This document shows positions 24,883 to 35,300 of a DNA stretch of 43,879 nucleotides, in pieces. Below the pieces are notes generated by a model. The model saw only the letters and a list, made by a program, of their open reading frames with translations, was not told where the DNA came from and did not search any database. Origin of the DNA: a virus; IMG/VR virus record IMGVR_UViG_3300046011_008672, positions 1 to 43,879 of that record; one strand, written 5' to 3'. The stretch's first letter is position 1. Each line of letters begins with the position of its first letter. The position numbers and the translations under genes were made by a program.

Positions 24883-27800
24883 GCGGTCAAACCATTACCC
24901 TGACCAAAGTATATAACCCGCTTGACAGATCTGATCAGGACATTATCCAGTGGCAGTATCAGCCAGGCTCTACAGTAGCTGATCTGCTTGATAATACCGG
25001 AACAATAATCACTAAGCGTGAAGGCCACCAGCTGGTGGTGTCCGTTAATGGCCAGGTAATACCCGCTGATCAGTATGACCAGACGCACCTGGTGCCAGGG
25101 CAATGCGTTACCCTTGTGCCGGTACTGACTGGCGGCAGTACAGACAGTAAAAACGTTCTGCGCACTGTTGGCCTGGTGGTACTTGCGGTTATCGCAACAG
25201 TGGTTTCGGTGTTTGTACCTGCCCTATGGCCAGTAACCGGCTTTTTATGGAAGATGGCCTTTTACTCAGCAATAATGACAGTTGGCATGGCCATTTATGG
25301 TGCTTTTGCTGGTGGTGGTTCAGCTCAAGCTCCTTCCCTTAATGGTTATCAGGGGGCAGACCAATCCAACAGCTACAGCTGGAACCCACAGACAACCCAA
25401 CAGCAAGGCATACCAATACCGTGGTATTACGGCACCTGCAAGGTAACCGGAAACGTTATAGGTGTATGGCGTGAAAGTATTGGCAACCAGCAGTATCTGA
25501 ATGCCCTGATATGCGTTGGCGATGGCGTACTATCCGGCATTACCGATATTATGCTTAATGACCAGCCGCTGGCCAATTATACCGGTATTGAGCTGCACAC
25601 CCGTCTGGGGTATCTGAGTCAGGCGGTTATACCCAACTTTGGTGATACAGTCACAGAATACGCCCAGGGCACAAAAGTAAATTACGGGACGCCTGTTTTA
25701 TACACCACCATTGGCGCTGATTTTGACGCCCTGGAAGTGGAAGCCGGTTTTCCAAACGGGCTTTATTACTATGATGATTACGGTAACCTGCAGCCATTGG
25801 CGGTAAACTTCCAGATAAGTGTCAGGAAGCTGGGAACAACACCATGGACAATTATTACCAGGCAGCCCAGCACCACAAAAGTATCAGCTGGCGGTTATTG
25901 GTCAGCCGGTCAGTGGGTAACTGAATATTATGATGAATACGGGAGCCCTGGCCCTGCTACCTGGATAGAATATGCAAACGGTGGTACCAACCCTAACAGT
26001 TATTATGACGGTCAGAGTTATGATGGTTGGAGAGCCTGGCGCTGGATAGGCGACCCCATTCGTGTTGTAGATATCATGCTTGATTATGTGACGGCGTATG
26101 CTGGCCAATCAGGAGCCATACGCTACAACTACCGTGCTAATGGCCTTGAGCAAGGGCAGTACGAAATTCAGGTCAGCAGATTATCCACTGATTACACAGA
26201 CACCAGACATGGCGATGAATTTTATCTGATGGCGGTTCGTGAGGTTGTGCTTGATGACTTCACGTATCCAGGCACCGCCTTAATAGGGTTGAGGGCCTTA
26301 GCTACAGACCAGCTGTCAGGCAGTTTTTCATTCTCTTGCCGCACCACAGGCAAGATGTGCCGAGTGCATACTGGTGCCGCCTGGACAGTGGCAGCCACCA
26401 GCAACCCTGCCTGGGTCTGTTTTGATATCCTGACCCAGCCGGTTTTTGACAACAGCTTTAATGTGCTGGAATACCGCGCCCATAATCCAGATAACCTTGA
26501 TCTGGCACGATGGGTAGAATGGGCGCAGTATTGTGATGATCTGGTACCGGATGGATCAGGGGGAACTGAAAAGCGTTTAACCTATAATGGCGGCTTTGAT
26601 AGCTCACAAAGCATGTGGGATGCAGCCCTTAGTGTTGCCAGAACCGGAAGGGCGACCCCGTACTGGAGAGGCACAACCGTGACGGTTGCCATTGACAAGC
26701 CATCCAGCCCGGTGGCGCTTATCAGTGTTGGCAACATCGGCCTTGATTCATTTGAGGAAACGTTTCTTGGCATGGATGACCGTGCCGGTTCAATAGAAGC
26801 CGATTTTCTTAATATTGAAAAAGACCTTGACCGCGACAAGTTCACTGTAATTAACCCAGATGCACCACCTGAATGGGGATCTGCCAGCCTTCCCATGCAA
26901 GGGGTTATACGGCCCAGCGAGGTCTGGCGGCACTGCAGGTACCACCTTGCCACCACACAGAACCTTACGCGCGTAGTAACTGTGCAGATGGATACCGATA
27001 GTATCGCTTTTACGTTGGGCGACATCATACAAGTGCAGCATGATGTGCCTATGTGGGGCGAAGGTGGCAGAATTGTATCAGCCACCACCACAACGCTGGT
27101 GCTGGATAAGCAGGTGACCATTGCCGTAGACAAAACCTACAGCATAATGCTGCGCCTGCTTGATGGCACCATTGTAGAGCGAACAGTGGTAACCCCGCCA
27201 GGCACAACCGACACCATCACTATCAGTACCCCTTTTACTGCAGCACCAGACCCGTTTGACGTGTACGCCTTTGGAGAAGTTGAAAGCAGTGTAAAGCCTA
27301 TGCGTGTTGTGGGTATTGACTCTGCCGGTGATCTGAAGCGTAAAATTACCCTGACTGACTACAACGAGACAGTATACAACGCCGACCTGCTGCAGCCGGT
27401 GCTGCCAACGGTTAATTATAGTGGTCTGGGGCTGCCTGCTGTGCAAGGCCTAATTCTTTCAGAGCGACTGGTGGCTGGCTTATCAGGGGCTATTACTTCC
27501 GTAATTGACGTGTCCTGGCACCCGGTAAACGATTCGCTAACAAAGTATGTAGAAATATTTATAAACGGCGCATCATATAGTAAATATGAAATAAACATAA
27601 ATACGGCGGCAATACCTGTATCTACAGGCATTGCCGCCGTAACTGCCCGCACCGTTGGATATGCTGGAAATGCGCAATCTTTATCTGTGGCCACCAGCGC
27701 CAGCATACTTGTCCTCGGCCTATCCGCCCCACCACCAGACGTAACCGGTACACGCATCAACTGCATAGACACCCAGGCGCACCTATCCTGGGCGCCGGTT

Positions 27801-28775
27801 TCAGACATTGGCCTTTCACACTACACCGTAAAATTCAGCCCGGCGGTTGATGGTGCCAGCTGGTCCAGCTCTGTTGCCCTGGTGCCGCAAGTATCTGGCA
27901 ACAGCATAACCGTACCGGCCATGGTTGGCAGCTACCTGATTAAAGCCATACGCTACGGCGGCAGCGAAAGCACCAACGCTGCAATGGTAACCAGCTCTAT
28001 TGCCGGAATTGCCGGGCTTAATGCTGTTGAACTGGTTGATCCCGCCCCTGTCTGGTCTGGCACTCACGCCAGCACCACCGTTGTAGATGGCGTACTAAGA
28101 CTAGCCAGTGCCGATACCTTGTCAGACTGGACAAGCCTTGCCGCTGTTAAATCACTGGCCTACGGGCTTAATGGCTACGCGCAATCAGGCAGCTATCAAT
28201 CTGACACAGTAATTGATCTGGGTCTGATCTATACATCCCGCCTGACAGCCCAGATGCAGGCCACTGGAAACAATACGCTTAACGTGATGTCGGGATGGTC
28301 TACGCTTTCATCAGTGGTGCGGCTGTCTGGTGCAGAACCAGGGGAATGGAACGCGGTGCTGCAGGTAAGCACCACGCAAGAAGATCCGGCACTTGATAAC
28401 TGGTCTGCCTGGCAGGAATTTATTGTCGGTGATTATTCTGCCCGTGCTTTCCGTTTCAGGTTGCTGCTGTATTCGTACCGCCCGGAGATCCTGGTGCAGA
28501 TCCCTGCCCTGTCCATCAATATTGATATGCCAGACCGGATTATCAGCGCCCAAGATATTACCTGCCCCGCTGCAGGCCTGCGGATTGATTTTGTGCCGGG
28601 GTTCAGATCGCTGAAAGCGCTGGCCATAGACGGACAGGATATGCTTGCCGGAGATTATAAAACGGTTACCGGTAAAGACGAAACCGGCTACACCCTACGA
28701 TTTTTTAACAGCGCCGGAACCGGCGTTGAGCGCACTTTTGACGCAATAGCAACCGGATACGGACAGGAGGTTTAA
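24879..28775 (+). CDS. Tail tip host-specificity protein (gpJ-like)
   Basis: A 1298-residue central tail fibre/tip protein. The first 80 residues are a ubiquitin-like, gpI-type domain, followed by a hydrophobic double helix (about residues 95-145) as in gpI. The gpJ body starts near QQGIPIPWYYGTCKVTGNVI, with baseplate-hub domains and fibronectin-type-III-like repeats after about residue 830. It anchors the downstream tail fibre and binds the host receptor region. The gpI part appears to be fused to gpJ. Confidence 0.88.
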   Translation: MSGQTITLTKVYNPLDRSDQDIIQWQYQPGSTVADLLDNTGTIITKREGHQLVVSVNGQVIPADQYDQTHLVPGQCVTLVPVLTGGSTDSKNVLRTVGLVVLAVIATVVSVFVPALWPVTGFLWKMAFYSAIMTVGMAIYGAFAGGGSAQAPSLNGYQGADQSNSYSWNPQTTQQQGIPIPWYYGTCKVTGNVIGVWRESIGNQQYLNALICVGDGVLSGITDIMLNDQPLANYTGIELHTRLGYLSQAVIPNFGDTVTEYAQGTKVNYGTPVLYTTIGADFDALEVEAGFPNGLYYYDDYGNLQPLAVNFQISVRKLGTTPWTIITRQPSTTKVSAGGYWSAGQWVTEYYDEYGSPGPATWIEYANGGTNPNSYYDGQSYDGWRAWRWIGDPIRVVDIMLDYVTAYAGQSGAIRYNYRANGLEQGQYEIQVSRLSTDYTDTRHGDEFYLMAVREVVLDDFTYPGTALIGLRALATDQLSGSFSFSCRTTGKMCRVHTGAAWTVAATSNPAWVCFDILTQPVFDNSFNVLEYRAHNPDNLDLARWVEWAQYCDDLVPDGSGGTEKRLTYNGGFDSSQSMWDAALSVARTGRATPYWRGTTVTVAIDKPSSPVALISVGNIGLDSFEETFLGMDDRAGSIEADFLNIEKDLDRDKFTVINPDAPPEWGSASLPMQGVIRPSEVWRHCRYHLATTQNLTRVVTVQMDTDSIAFTLGDIIQVQHDVPMWGEGGRIVSATTTTLVLDKQVTIAVDKTYSIMLRLLDGTIVERTVVTPPGTTDTITISTPFTAAPDPFDVYAFGEVESSVKPMRVVGIDSAGDLKRKITLTDYNETVYNADLLQPVLPTVNYSGLGLPAVQGLILSERLVAGLSGAITSVIDVSWHPVNDSLTKYVEIFINGASYSKYEININTAAIPVSTGIAAVTARTVGYAGNAQSLSVATSASILVLGLSAPPPDVTGTRINCIDTQAHLSWAPVSDIGLSHYTVKFSPAVDGASWSSSVALVPQVSGNSITVPAMVGSYLIKAIRYGGSESTNAAMVTSSIAGIAGLNAVELVDPAPVWSGTHASTTVVDGVLRLASADTLSDWTSLAAVKSLAYGLNGYAQSGSYQSDTVIDLGLIYTSRLTAQMQATGNNTLNVMSGWSTLSSVVRLSGAEPGEWNAVLQVSTTQEDPALDNWSAWQEFIVGDYSARAFRFRLLLYSYRPEILVQIPALSINIDMPDRIISAQDITCPAAGLRIDFVPGFRSLKALAIDGQDMLAGDYKTVTGKDETGYTLRFFNSAGTGVERTFDAIATGYGQEV

Positions 28776-28778
28776 CAG

Positions 28779-30119
28779 ATGAGCCAGTTTGATTTTGGTA
28801 CCATAAACCCTGATTTGCAATCAGGTACGCAGTTAGCCAGCGACATGAACAGCTGGCGTGACGCGCTGCACAGCATGCACCGGGGCAGTAGTAGGCCGTC
28901 ATATATTGTGGCAGGCATGATGTGGATTGATGATACCACCAATCCCTGGCTGATTAAGATGTACAGCGGCACGACTGACACGGTTCTGGCCAGCTTTAAC
29001 ACTACAACCGGGGTGTTTGGCGGTTCTGCCAACGGCCTGGCCACCCTGGGCAGTGACGGTAAAGTACCCTCCGGGCAACTGCCGGATATGACGCCTGACC
29101 CTTACGCCTTCTTTAAAGCCTCCTCCGCCTCAGTAGCCTTCACCAAAACCGCAGCCGCTACCGCCAGCGTCAAGGCCGGAACAAAGATAATGGTAGGCAC
29201 CACCCTTGTTACCTTTGCCATTGCCACCGCAATTATCATGCCCACGCTGACAGGCGGCACAGACTACGCCATTTACGCCTGTGATGATGGAACATGCCGC
29301 GCTGATGCATCGTTTACCAACCCTACCGGATACACCACAGTCAACAGCCGGTTGATAGGCGGTTTCCATTACGGGCTTGTGGCTGCTGGCACTACTGTGG
29401 CGGGTGGATCATTCGCCACCACAGGCAACGGCATGATCTGGACGCAGACCGATGTTGACCGTATTGCAGGTATCAACGAATTTTCGTTATGGGACCTGAA
29501 GTGGCGTCCGCAGTGTGACCCTAAGGGCATGGCCTTGGTTTCTGGTCGTATCTGGGTTGATATTTATTTCTGTGGCACCAACCACACCACCAACGGCACC
29601 AGCAAGGCAGGCACCGACATTGCCAGCGGAACGGTGCTACCTAAAAAGCCGCTTGAATTTGGCGGCAACGGCACCACAACGTATGCCGCGCCTAAATGGT
29701 GGGATTTTGTCGAGATCGTCAACGCCTACAAAAAGCGGTTAATGCGTGAGCAAGAATTTGTTCTGGCAGCCTTTGGCGTAACTGAAAATCAAAGCATAGA
29801 TGCTGTGGCGTCAACTTATCCAACCACCCAGCGCAATGCTGGCTACACCAGCAAATATGGCATAGAGCAAGCCAGCGGTCATCACTGGACATGGGGTGAT
29901 GATACCGGCCAATATGGTGAATCGTGGGCGTATGCAGACGTTAACGGCGGTCGTGGTCAGCTCTATACGACCAACTACACCACAAAAGTAATTCTAGGCG
30001 GCGGTCGTACGAGCGGAGCCTATTCCGGCTCCCGTTGCTCGTCTTGGGTCTACGACCCGTGGAGCGTCGATTGGTACTTTGGCGTTCGGGCCGCCTGTGA
30101 CCACCTGGTTTTGGTTTAG
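28779..30119 (+). CDS. DGR2 target: tail fibre / receptor-binding protein
   Basis: A 446-residue protein directly after gpJ, with GGAGG before the ATG. The N-terminal part (RPSYIVAGMMWIDDTTNPW, then NGLATLGSDGKVPSGQLP) is a fibre-attachment motif common in phage fibres. The C-terminal 150 residues resemble the C-type-lectin-like domain of DGR receptor-binding proteins (HHWTWGDDTGQYGESWAYAD, then RCSSW and YFGVRAACDH). Residues 407-441 are the variable repeat. Changing these residues should alter receptor choice, as for Mtd of Bordetella phage BPP-1. Confidence 0.9.
   Translation: MSQFDFGTINPDLQSGTQLASDMNSWRDALHSMHRGSSRPSYIVAGMMWIDDTTNPWLIKMYSGTTDTVLASFNTTTGVFGGSANGLATLGSDGKVPSGQLPDMTPDPYAFFKASSASVAFTKTAAATASVKAGTKIMVGTTLVTFAIATAIIMPTLTGGTDYAIYACDDGTCRADASFTNPTGYTTVNSRLIGGFHYGLVAAGTTVAGGSFATTGNGMIWTQTDVDRIAGINEFSLWDLKWRPQCDPKGMALVSGRIWVDIYFCGTNHTTNGTSKAGTDIASGTVLPKKPLEFGGNGTTTYAAPKWWDFVEIVNAYKKRLMREQEFVLAAFGVTENQSIDAVASTYPTTQRNAGYTSKYGIEQASGHHWTWGDDTGQYGESWAYADVNGGRGQLYTTNYTTKVILGGGRTSGAYSGSRCSSWVYDPWSVDWYFGVRAACDHLVLV
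29998..30101 (+). repeat. DGR2 variable repeat (VR3)
   Basis: This 104-bp segment at the 3' end of the tail fibre gene aligns without gaps to the template at 30502-30605. There are 12 differences at template adenines and one at a thymine (T to G at 30053). The last 21 bp (30081-30101) are identical and GC-rich, acting as the homing initiation segment. Similarity stops at 30102, just before the gene end. Confidence 0.95.
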
Positions 30120-30134
30120 TCGAGCGAAAGCGAG

Positions 30135-30488
30135 ATGTCTGGCCATGATCCACACAGGGCTTTGTCGATAGTTGAGCGTTATGAAGGTGCGCTCAACTAT
30201 CTGTACCCGATTTTGCTGAATGTCAGCCACAAGCATAGGGTGCTGCGTGACGAAACCCTGCGGGTGATGCTGGCGCAGGTAGGGCTTTTTAACGATGCGG
30301 CAAAAAGTAATCAGGTTTCACGCCTGCATATAGCCGATGCAGGTTTAGCAACAATCAGAGGATTTCTTCGCCTGTTGGCTGATCCATCAAGAAAGCTGTT
30401 GTCGCGCCGCCAGTATGAGGTTGCCAGTGTTCATCTGGCAGAAACAGGCGCGATGTTGGGCGGATGGATCAAGGCGAAGGATAGGTAG
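30135..30488 (+). CDS. avd: DGR2 accessory variability determinant (Avd)
   Basis: A 117-residue helical basic protein between the target and TR2. Helices such as ALSIVERYEGALNYLYPIL, RDETLRVMLAQVGLFNDA and QYEVASVHLAETGAMLGGWI fit the Avd four-helix-bundle family. It shares little obvious sequence with the DGR1 Avd beyond length and helical pattern, so the two DGRs are not recent copies. The stop at 30488 is only 13 bp from TR2. Confidence 0.82.
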   Translation: MSGHDPHRALSIVERYEGALNYLYPILLNVSHKHRVLRDETLRVMLAQVGLFNDAAKSNQVSRLHIADAGLATIRGFLRLLADPSRKLLSRRQYEVASVHLAETGAMLGGWIKAKDR

Positions 30489-30501
30489 AGATGGGGCAAA
30501 A

Positions 30502-30605
30502 GCGGCAATCGTACGAACGGAGCCTATTCCGGCTCCCGTTGCTCGAATTGGAACAACTACCCGTGGAACGTCAATTGGAACATTGGCGTTCGGGCCGCCT
30601 GTGAC
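30502..30605 (+). repeat. DGR2 template repeat (TR2)
   Basis: The non-variable template for VR3, with 8 AAC/AAT codons in the target frame against S, G, V, Y and D codons in VR3. It ends with the 21-bp identical segment 30585-30605. It lies in the 277-bp gap between avd and the RT gene and was presumably transcribed as part of the DGR RNA. The rest of the gap (30606-30765) shows no convincing gene. Confidence 0.95.
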
Positions 30606-30765
30606 GACAGAACAATTTTACCATGCTGCAACAGCTACGGCGAAGGCAGCAGACCTTATATGTGGTCAGCCCGTCTCTGCCTGCTTAGGCAAACACACTA
30701 CACGGTCTGGAGAGCGGCGAGTAGGAAGCATCGAAACCCGCGCCAGCAATAAAGGATTTAACCCA

Positions 30766-31740
30766 ATGGGTAAGCGATATAAAAACCTCTATCACCAGAT
30801 ATGCCACCCTGACACCCTTTGGGCTGCCTATCAAAGGGCCGCTGCCGGTAAGCGCCGCAGCATGGGATATCTGCATTTTAAACAGCAAGAGGCGGCGAAC
30901 ATTGCCAGACTATCAGCCAGCCTGAAAGATGGCAGCTATCAACCAGGAGAGCAACGCACCTTTACTGTGTACGAACCAAAGAAAAGACAAATATCAGCCC
31001 TGCCGTTTTCAGATCGTGTTGTACAGCACGCTCTGGTTGCAGTGATCGAGCCTATATTTGACCGGGCTTTTCTTCCACAAAGCTACGCCTGCAGAGTAAA
31101 CAAAGGCACCCACCGTGGAGCCATTAAAGCGCAGGCCACCATGCGGCGGATGCAACAGCAGGGGCAAGGCTGGTTTCTAAAAACCGACTTCGCAGGCTAC
31201 TTCAAAAATATAAACCTTGAAGTTCTACACAAGGAGATCCGCCGCAAGATCAGCTGCCCGGCAACCCTTGATCTTATCACCAAGTTTCACAGCAACACCG
31301 GAACCGGACTGCCTATTGGTAACCTTACCAGCCAACTGTTTGCCAATGTGTACGGCAACATTCTTGACAAGTATCTGGTGCATGAGCTGGGTCGCAGCAA
31401 CTTTATCCGCTACATGGACGATGCAGTTATCTTTAGCCACAGCAGGCATTACCTTGAAACGCTGCGTTATGGCCTGAAGTGGTTCTGTAAATCGGTGATG
31501 AAGCTGGACTTCAGCCGCTGGATGATTGCGCCTTTTCAGCAGGGCTTGAACTTCCTTGGCTACCGTATCTGGCCAACCCATAAACTACTGCGCCGATCAT
31601 CTGTTGCGCGGGCAAAGAAAACCATCAAACGCCTACAAGGGCAGCCTGACAAACTCTGTAAATTTATAGCCAGCTGGCGCGGTCACGCACAGTGGGCAGA
31701 CAGCCGCAACCTATTACACGCATTGGAGGTGTACGCATGA
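30766..31740 (+). CDS. DGR2 reverse transcriptase
   Basis: A 324-residue DGR reverse transcriptase from the ATG at 30766, which has AAAGGA about 9 nt upstream. Motifs are LYHQICHPDTLWAAYQRA at the N-terminus, SDRVVQHAL, FLKTDFAGYFKNI, GLPIGNLTSQ at 181-190 and catalytic YMDD at 216-219. It differs from the DGR1 enzyme in length and in much of its sequence. The frame is open upstream into the template, but starts there would not be sensible. The stop overlaps the next start. Confidence 0.93.
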   Translation: MGKRYKNLYHQICHPDTLWAAYQRAAAGKRRSMGYLHFKQQEAANIARLSASLKDGSYQPGEQRTFTVYEPKKRQISALPFSDRVVQHALVAVIEPIFDRAFLPQSYACRVNKGTHRGAIKAQATMRRMQQQGQGWFLKTDFAGYFKNINLEVLHKEIRRKISCPATLDLITKFHSNTGTGLPIGNLTSQLFANVYGNILDKYLVHELGRSNFIRYMDDAVIFSHSRHYLETLRYGLKWFCKSVMKLDFSRWMIAPFQQGLNFLGYRIWPTHKLLRRSSVARAKKTIKRLQGQPDKLCKFIASWRGHAQWADSRNLLHALEVYA

Positions 31741-32135
31741 ACTATTATCATCCACAGACATTGGAGTATATCAGAAACCCGCTGCCAGCCGTGGCAGATT
31801 GGGCGAACGCAACGGCACTGCCTGTGCCGGAGTATGACCCGCAGACGCATAGCTGCCGTTTTGTGGAGGGGGGGTGGTTGGTGGAGGTAAACGAAGCTCC
31901 GCCCGTCCAGCCAACCACTGTTTCACCTCGGCAGATCCGGCAGGCACTTACTGCAACCGGTATGCGCACACAAGTAGAAACCGCCGTTGCGTCTGGCGAT
32001 CAGGACTTGAAGGACTGGTGGGAGTTTGCGACTGCGGTAGAAGAGAATCACCCGGAGGTGATAGGCATGGCTACTATGTTGGGCCTGACTGACACACAGC
32101 GACACGACCTGTTTGTGCTGGCTGCAAGCAGGTGA
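31737..32135 (+). CDS. Tail-fibre-associated protein
   Basis: A 132-residue protein from the ATG overlapping the RT stop, with GGAGGT 6 nt upstream. The N-terminal half (NYYHPQTLEYIRNP, YDPQTHSCRFVEGGWLVE) resembles the small proteins encoded after phage tail fibres, and the C-terminal half is a helical domain (SPRQIRQALTATG...LFVLAA) seen in phage tail accessory proteins. A chaperone or assembly role for the fibres is an inference. Confidence 0.55.
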   Translation: MNYYHPQTLEYIRNPLPAVADWANATALPVPEYDPQTHSCRFVEGGWLVEVNEAPPVQPTTVSPRQIRQALTATGMRTQVETAVASGDQDLKDWWEFATAVEENHPEVIGMATMLGLTDTQRHDLFVLAASR

Positions 32136-32347
32136 AACAGTTCCTGATTGCGATAGATCAGGCGCTGAACGTGCCGTTTGGATCAGGCTGGGCTGATGAA
32201 ACAATATCAGCCTGGGCGTGGCGCACTAATCACTGGTTGCGACCATGGATTGATCGGCTGTTCTGGTTCGATCCTGATCACTGCAGGACATCGTATGAAT
32301 CAGAGCAAGAACGGATGCAACTACCACCTGAATATAGGGAGCGGTAA
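32132..32347 (+). CDS. Small conserved phage protein
   Basis: A 71-residue protein from a GTG overlapping the previous stop. The pattern FLIAIDQALN...WADETISAWAWRT...W...IDRLFWFDPDHC resembles short unnamed phage proteins encoded near tail fibre or lysis genes. It is tryptophan-rich and amphipathic. No function is assigned. Confidence 0.55.
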   Translation: MKQFLIAIDQALNVPFGSGWADETISAWAWRTNHWLRPWIDRLFWFDPDHCRTSYESEQERMQLPPEYRER

Positions 32348-35300
32348 ATGGCAACAATTACTACAAATACCTTCCTTGACGGAGGAACCGCCCGAACAGC
32401 TGGTGAAGCGTTTGCTATCGGTAACGGTGCAAGGTTCACTATCCGCACTGACTCCAGAATCCACGCCAACGCTCCTGCCAGTTTCACAGGGTCATTAGGT
32501 TCTCCTACCTTTACCGACATTGGTGGTGAGATCTACATTGATTCGTCAGCAGTCAGGGAGATAGCCTACACAGGAGGTACAGGTAATGCGCCAGCTATCG
32601 GTACATCTATCACGCAGGGAGGTGTGGCTGGTTATTATCTCGGCTGTTGGGCCTCTATTGGTTCTGCTCCTACTGCCGTCGGTGCTGCGATACCTGCTTC
32701 TGGCATTATCAAACTTAGGGAAGTAACCGGCGGTTCTTTTGCGGCTGGTGCTTTGGGCGGTATATCTGCAACCTGCTCTGGTGCTGATATACCAAGCTGG
32801 ATAGAAATAGCATGGGATGCAGCCGTCAACTTTATAGTTGGTCGAGTAGGCAAGTTCACCACCAGAGACGGCGGCAACAAATATCAGATCGGTGTGACAA
32901 ACGGTGCTGTAGGGCAATCACTTCTTATCCCTACCACCTCATCAGTACAGACAAACAACTTCTGCCCCGGTGCATGGGTAGAGACTGCTTCAGGATCAGG
33001 AGAATACGAGTTCTGGCAGGGTCTGTCCTCTGCTGCAAACGGGTGGGTTCGTTCTGCTCTGGGTTTTGCAGAAGGCTACACAGATGCCCGTGGTAAGTTC
33101 TGCAAGACCTTTGCTGGCGGTACAGTTCAGTTTGGTGAAGCATCTTCGATGGCTGGAACCTACGCACTGGTAGCAGGGCAGGCTTCGACTTACGTTGGCA
33201 TTGCCCATACCACAGGCTGCGTTTATACGCTCACCTCAAACGTAGTCACTGTAACCACTGGAACTATTGCCCACCTGTTTGAAGCAGGGCAATCTGTCTA
33301 CCATGACTTCACTACAGGCACAGCACCAGACGGAACCTACACGATTGTAGAAGTCCTAGATGCCTACAACTACACCATTAACGTAACTGCTGCTAACACC
33401 ACTGGAAACGTAACTGTTCGTCCCGGTGTTACTGTTACTTTCACAGCACACGGACTAAACGAAGGCGAGAGCATTTACGCTGACTTCACTTCAGGTACTG
33501 GTGTGGATGGTGTGTATCCAATCTATGCCGTAACTGGTGCTAACACGTACCTGATAGCCTATCCTCATGCAGCAGCCCTGACTTCTGGTGCAGTAACCGT
33601 CAACAGCAAAATCCAGATTACCGCTACTGCTCACACAATGGCTATCGGCAACGAAGTTTACTGCGACTTCACTTCAGGAGGTGCAACAGACGGCAGATAC
33701 ATTATGAGAGCCGTTGCTGCCAACACCATTGACATCAACTACCCGTTTGTTACCGGCATGGCTGTGGGCAACGTAACGCTGAAATGGACTATCGGGCATG
33801 TGCCTCCTACTGGCTGTAAAGTGCTTATCTCCAATATCTTGTGGGCAGAAGTGGCTACCGCTTCAAGGGCAACCAACAGCGTACCAAACGCCACCATAGC
33901 CTCACGTCCTGAGTTCACCACTACGACTGCAGGGGCTATTGATCTTGAGGGGCTTTACGTTCTGTCAGGGCGTTCTTTGTTCGATCAGGCATATTCGGTA
34001 AGAATCAGACGGTGTGCTTTCTCTGAGAGCTTTCAGGTTACCGAGTGTGCAACTGCTCTTGATGTAGAGGATGTTGGCGTAGGGATGTATTCGGCACAGG
34101 ATGCCAGAGCATTGCAACTCACCTCAAACTTTGCTGGTGGCACTGTCAGCAACATCGTTGCAGGCCGGGCATTGCTCGGCACAACAGACCACTCCGGCGA
34201 AATACTGTACTGTGCAGGGCAGACACTTAATAACATCACCAGCGGTATCATCAACTATGCACGTTCAACTGGTATTGCCATGAACATCGGCACATGTCAG
34301 AACCTGACCTTTAACGGGCTGAACGTGTTCAACGGCAACGTCCCTATTGCAACATCTGTTGGTATCACCATCAATGATCTTGATTATGTTGACCGCTTGA
34401 TAGGGCATACCAACCTGACCACACCTTACTATTGTGTAACTGTAGCAGCAGGGTGTGACCGTATTACTGTTGACGGAATCACAACAGGTCTTAACGGTGC
34501 AGTAGATGATTGCCATCCTTCCAGCGGTCTAGTCAGTTACACTGCTGCAACAAACATTAAAATACGCAATGTCGGTTCAGCCGCAAACTACTGCAAAACA
34601 GGCGTTTGGTGTCCTGGCCTATACGCCACTGCAACTGCGTTTGTGACTGGTGGTAATAACAATACAGTGAAGATACAAAAAGCATTCGTTGGCAAGCTAA
34701 AGACCGGACTGTTTACAACCATCAACAGCGATAAGAATATGTTGCGTGAACAGGTCCTGTCTGTAAACCCTTGGATACACTCTACAAAGACAGCCCGTGG
34801 TGAATTGTGTGCGTGGCTGAATGCTGATACCAAGGGACTGCGTACAGGTATCTTCATGGCTACCGCTCAGACTTCTGTGTATGGCACTCACTGGATAGAG
34901 CAGTTTCAGGGCGGCAGATATGGTGCCGTGATTCTGGTAATGAACGAGCCAACCGCAGAGACAGCAGCTTACTGGTCTAACCCTGCTGGAGTAGCCAAAT
35001 TTAACTCTGCCGGTGGAATCGAAATGAGAGCCATAGGTGCAGAGGCTATATGGGAAATGCCTTACTTCGCTCAAGGGCATACCGGATTCGCCAACATCAC
35101 ACCAGTTATGACTGGTGGCACGATAGGTAACTACACCCTGACCTACCAGATTGACAAGGGTGCGGGCTGGAACGGTACGTGGTTGACACTGAATACCACT
35201 AACCTGACTGCCGAAACAATCAGCCCGACTACAGGGTTTAAGCTGAAGATCAGGATAGTGACAGCTATTGCAAACGCTACTGCTATTACGTTCTTGAGAG

